A stretch of DNA of 64,000 nt from Sorex araneus (lineage: Eukaryota; Chordata; Mammalia; Eulipotyphla; Soricidae): NCBI RefSeq assembly GCF_027595985.1, contig NC_073305.1:32450939-32514938 (forward strand). The letters are read 5' to 3'. Below the pieces are notes generated by a model. The model saw nothing but the letters and a program-made list of their open reading frames with translations. It had not been told where the DNA came from and searched no databases. The translations under genes and the position numbers were made by a program. Below are positions 63,746-64,000 of this stretch, in pieces (within the stretch, counting starts at the first letter, position 1; each line of letters begins with the position of its first letter).

Positions 63746-64000
63746 TTGCTCAAACAATATATCCACATACTAACTTGTTATCAGTTCTCCATGTCACAGC
63801 TTGTTATCTTATTGCCAGAGGCTCTGAAACCTTGAGAATGCAGTTCTAGAATTCCCAGTTTTACAGTTAGCACATTTGTGTATAGATTTTATATGAGAAT
63901 GTGTACTAAAAAAAAAAGAAGCAAGCTAACTGGAAAGCATTCAACGTAGAGTCCAGTTTCTAAACTAAAAGGATTTTAAAGTCTAAGTACCATGCAATAT

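Larger units (their letters stand above)
55116..64000. other. Intergenic region upstream of UBP1
   Basis: No exon is recognised here. It holds SINEs, two candidate retrocopy 3' ends (55407-55690, 60562-60800), the second CG-rich composite (58905-59574), an inverted repeat pair (61068-61483) and a probable MLT1-type LTR remnant. The stretches 56600-57300 and 61610-62050 hold nothing I can name. Confidence 0.8.

Overview
The window is mammalian nuclear DNA, most likely from a shrew (Soricidae, probably Sorex). The evidence is more than 90 copies of one tRNA-derived SINE. Its consensus has an A-box-like TAGCACAGCGG, a B-box-like GGTTCGATTCC, a shrew-type body ending GTGTGACCC, and an A-rich tail. 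I match it from memory to the SOR SINE of shrews; no database was available.

The one protein-coding gene I can support is UBP1 (LBP-1a/b, CP2/grainyhead family transcription factor). It is on the minus strand and runs right to left. The start codon is at 54211, inside a CpG island (about 53790-55115). Nine coding exons follow: 54099-54211, 34660-34811, 19768-19844, 10747-10852, 10124-10230, 7450-7602, 7243-7353, 6682-6789 and 606-709. All splice sites are GT-AG, and the phases join into 1031 nt of uninterrupted coding sequence (343 codons plus 2 nt). This covers the N-terminus, the CP2 DNA-binding domain, the 36-codon cassette exon that distinguishes LBP-1b from LBP-1a, and part of the linker. 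The SAM-like and oligomerisation parts (roughly the last 200 residues of a protein of about 540) lie beyond the left edge.

Layout: 1-10 kb holds exons 5 to 9 (exon 5 ends at 10230) and relatively little repeat. 10-20 kb is intron 3, full of L1-type 3' ends. 20-35 kb is intron 2, with a large L1 fragment interrupted by SINEs and a 392-bp GA tract. 35-54 kb is intron 1. 54-55 kb is the promoter and CpG island. 55-64 kb is upstream intergenic DNA with SINEs, two candidate retrocopy 3' ends and a CG-rich composite repeat. No second gene, RNA gene, CRISPR array or bacterial-style system is present.

The unusual material is in the repeats. A second SINE type shares the tRNA head but has another body and no A tail. 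A longer form of that body is joined in two places to a CG-rich module. L1-like elements have tandem units in their 3' regions. There are several informative nested insertions, a perfect 18-bp hairpin, and a 26-bp inverted repeat about 400 bp apart. Repeat boundaries were read by eye and are good to about 10 bp unless a target-site duplication (TSD) fixes them.
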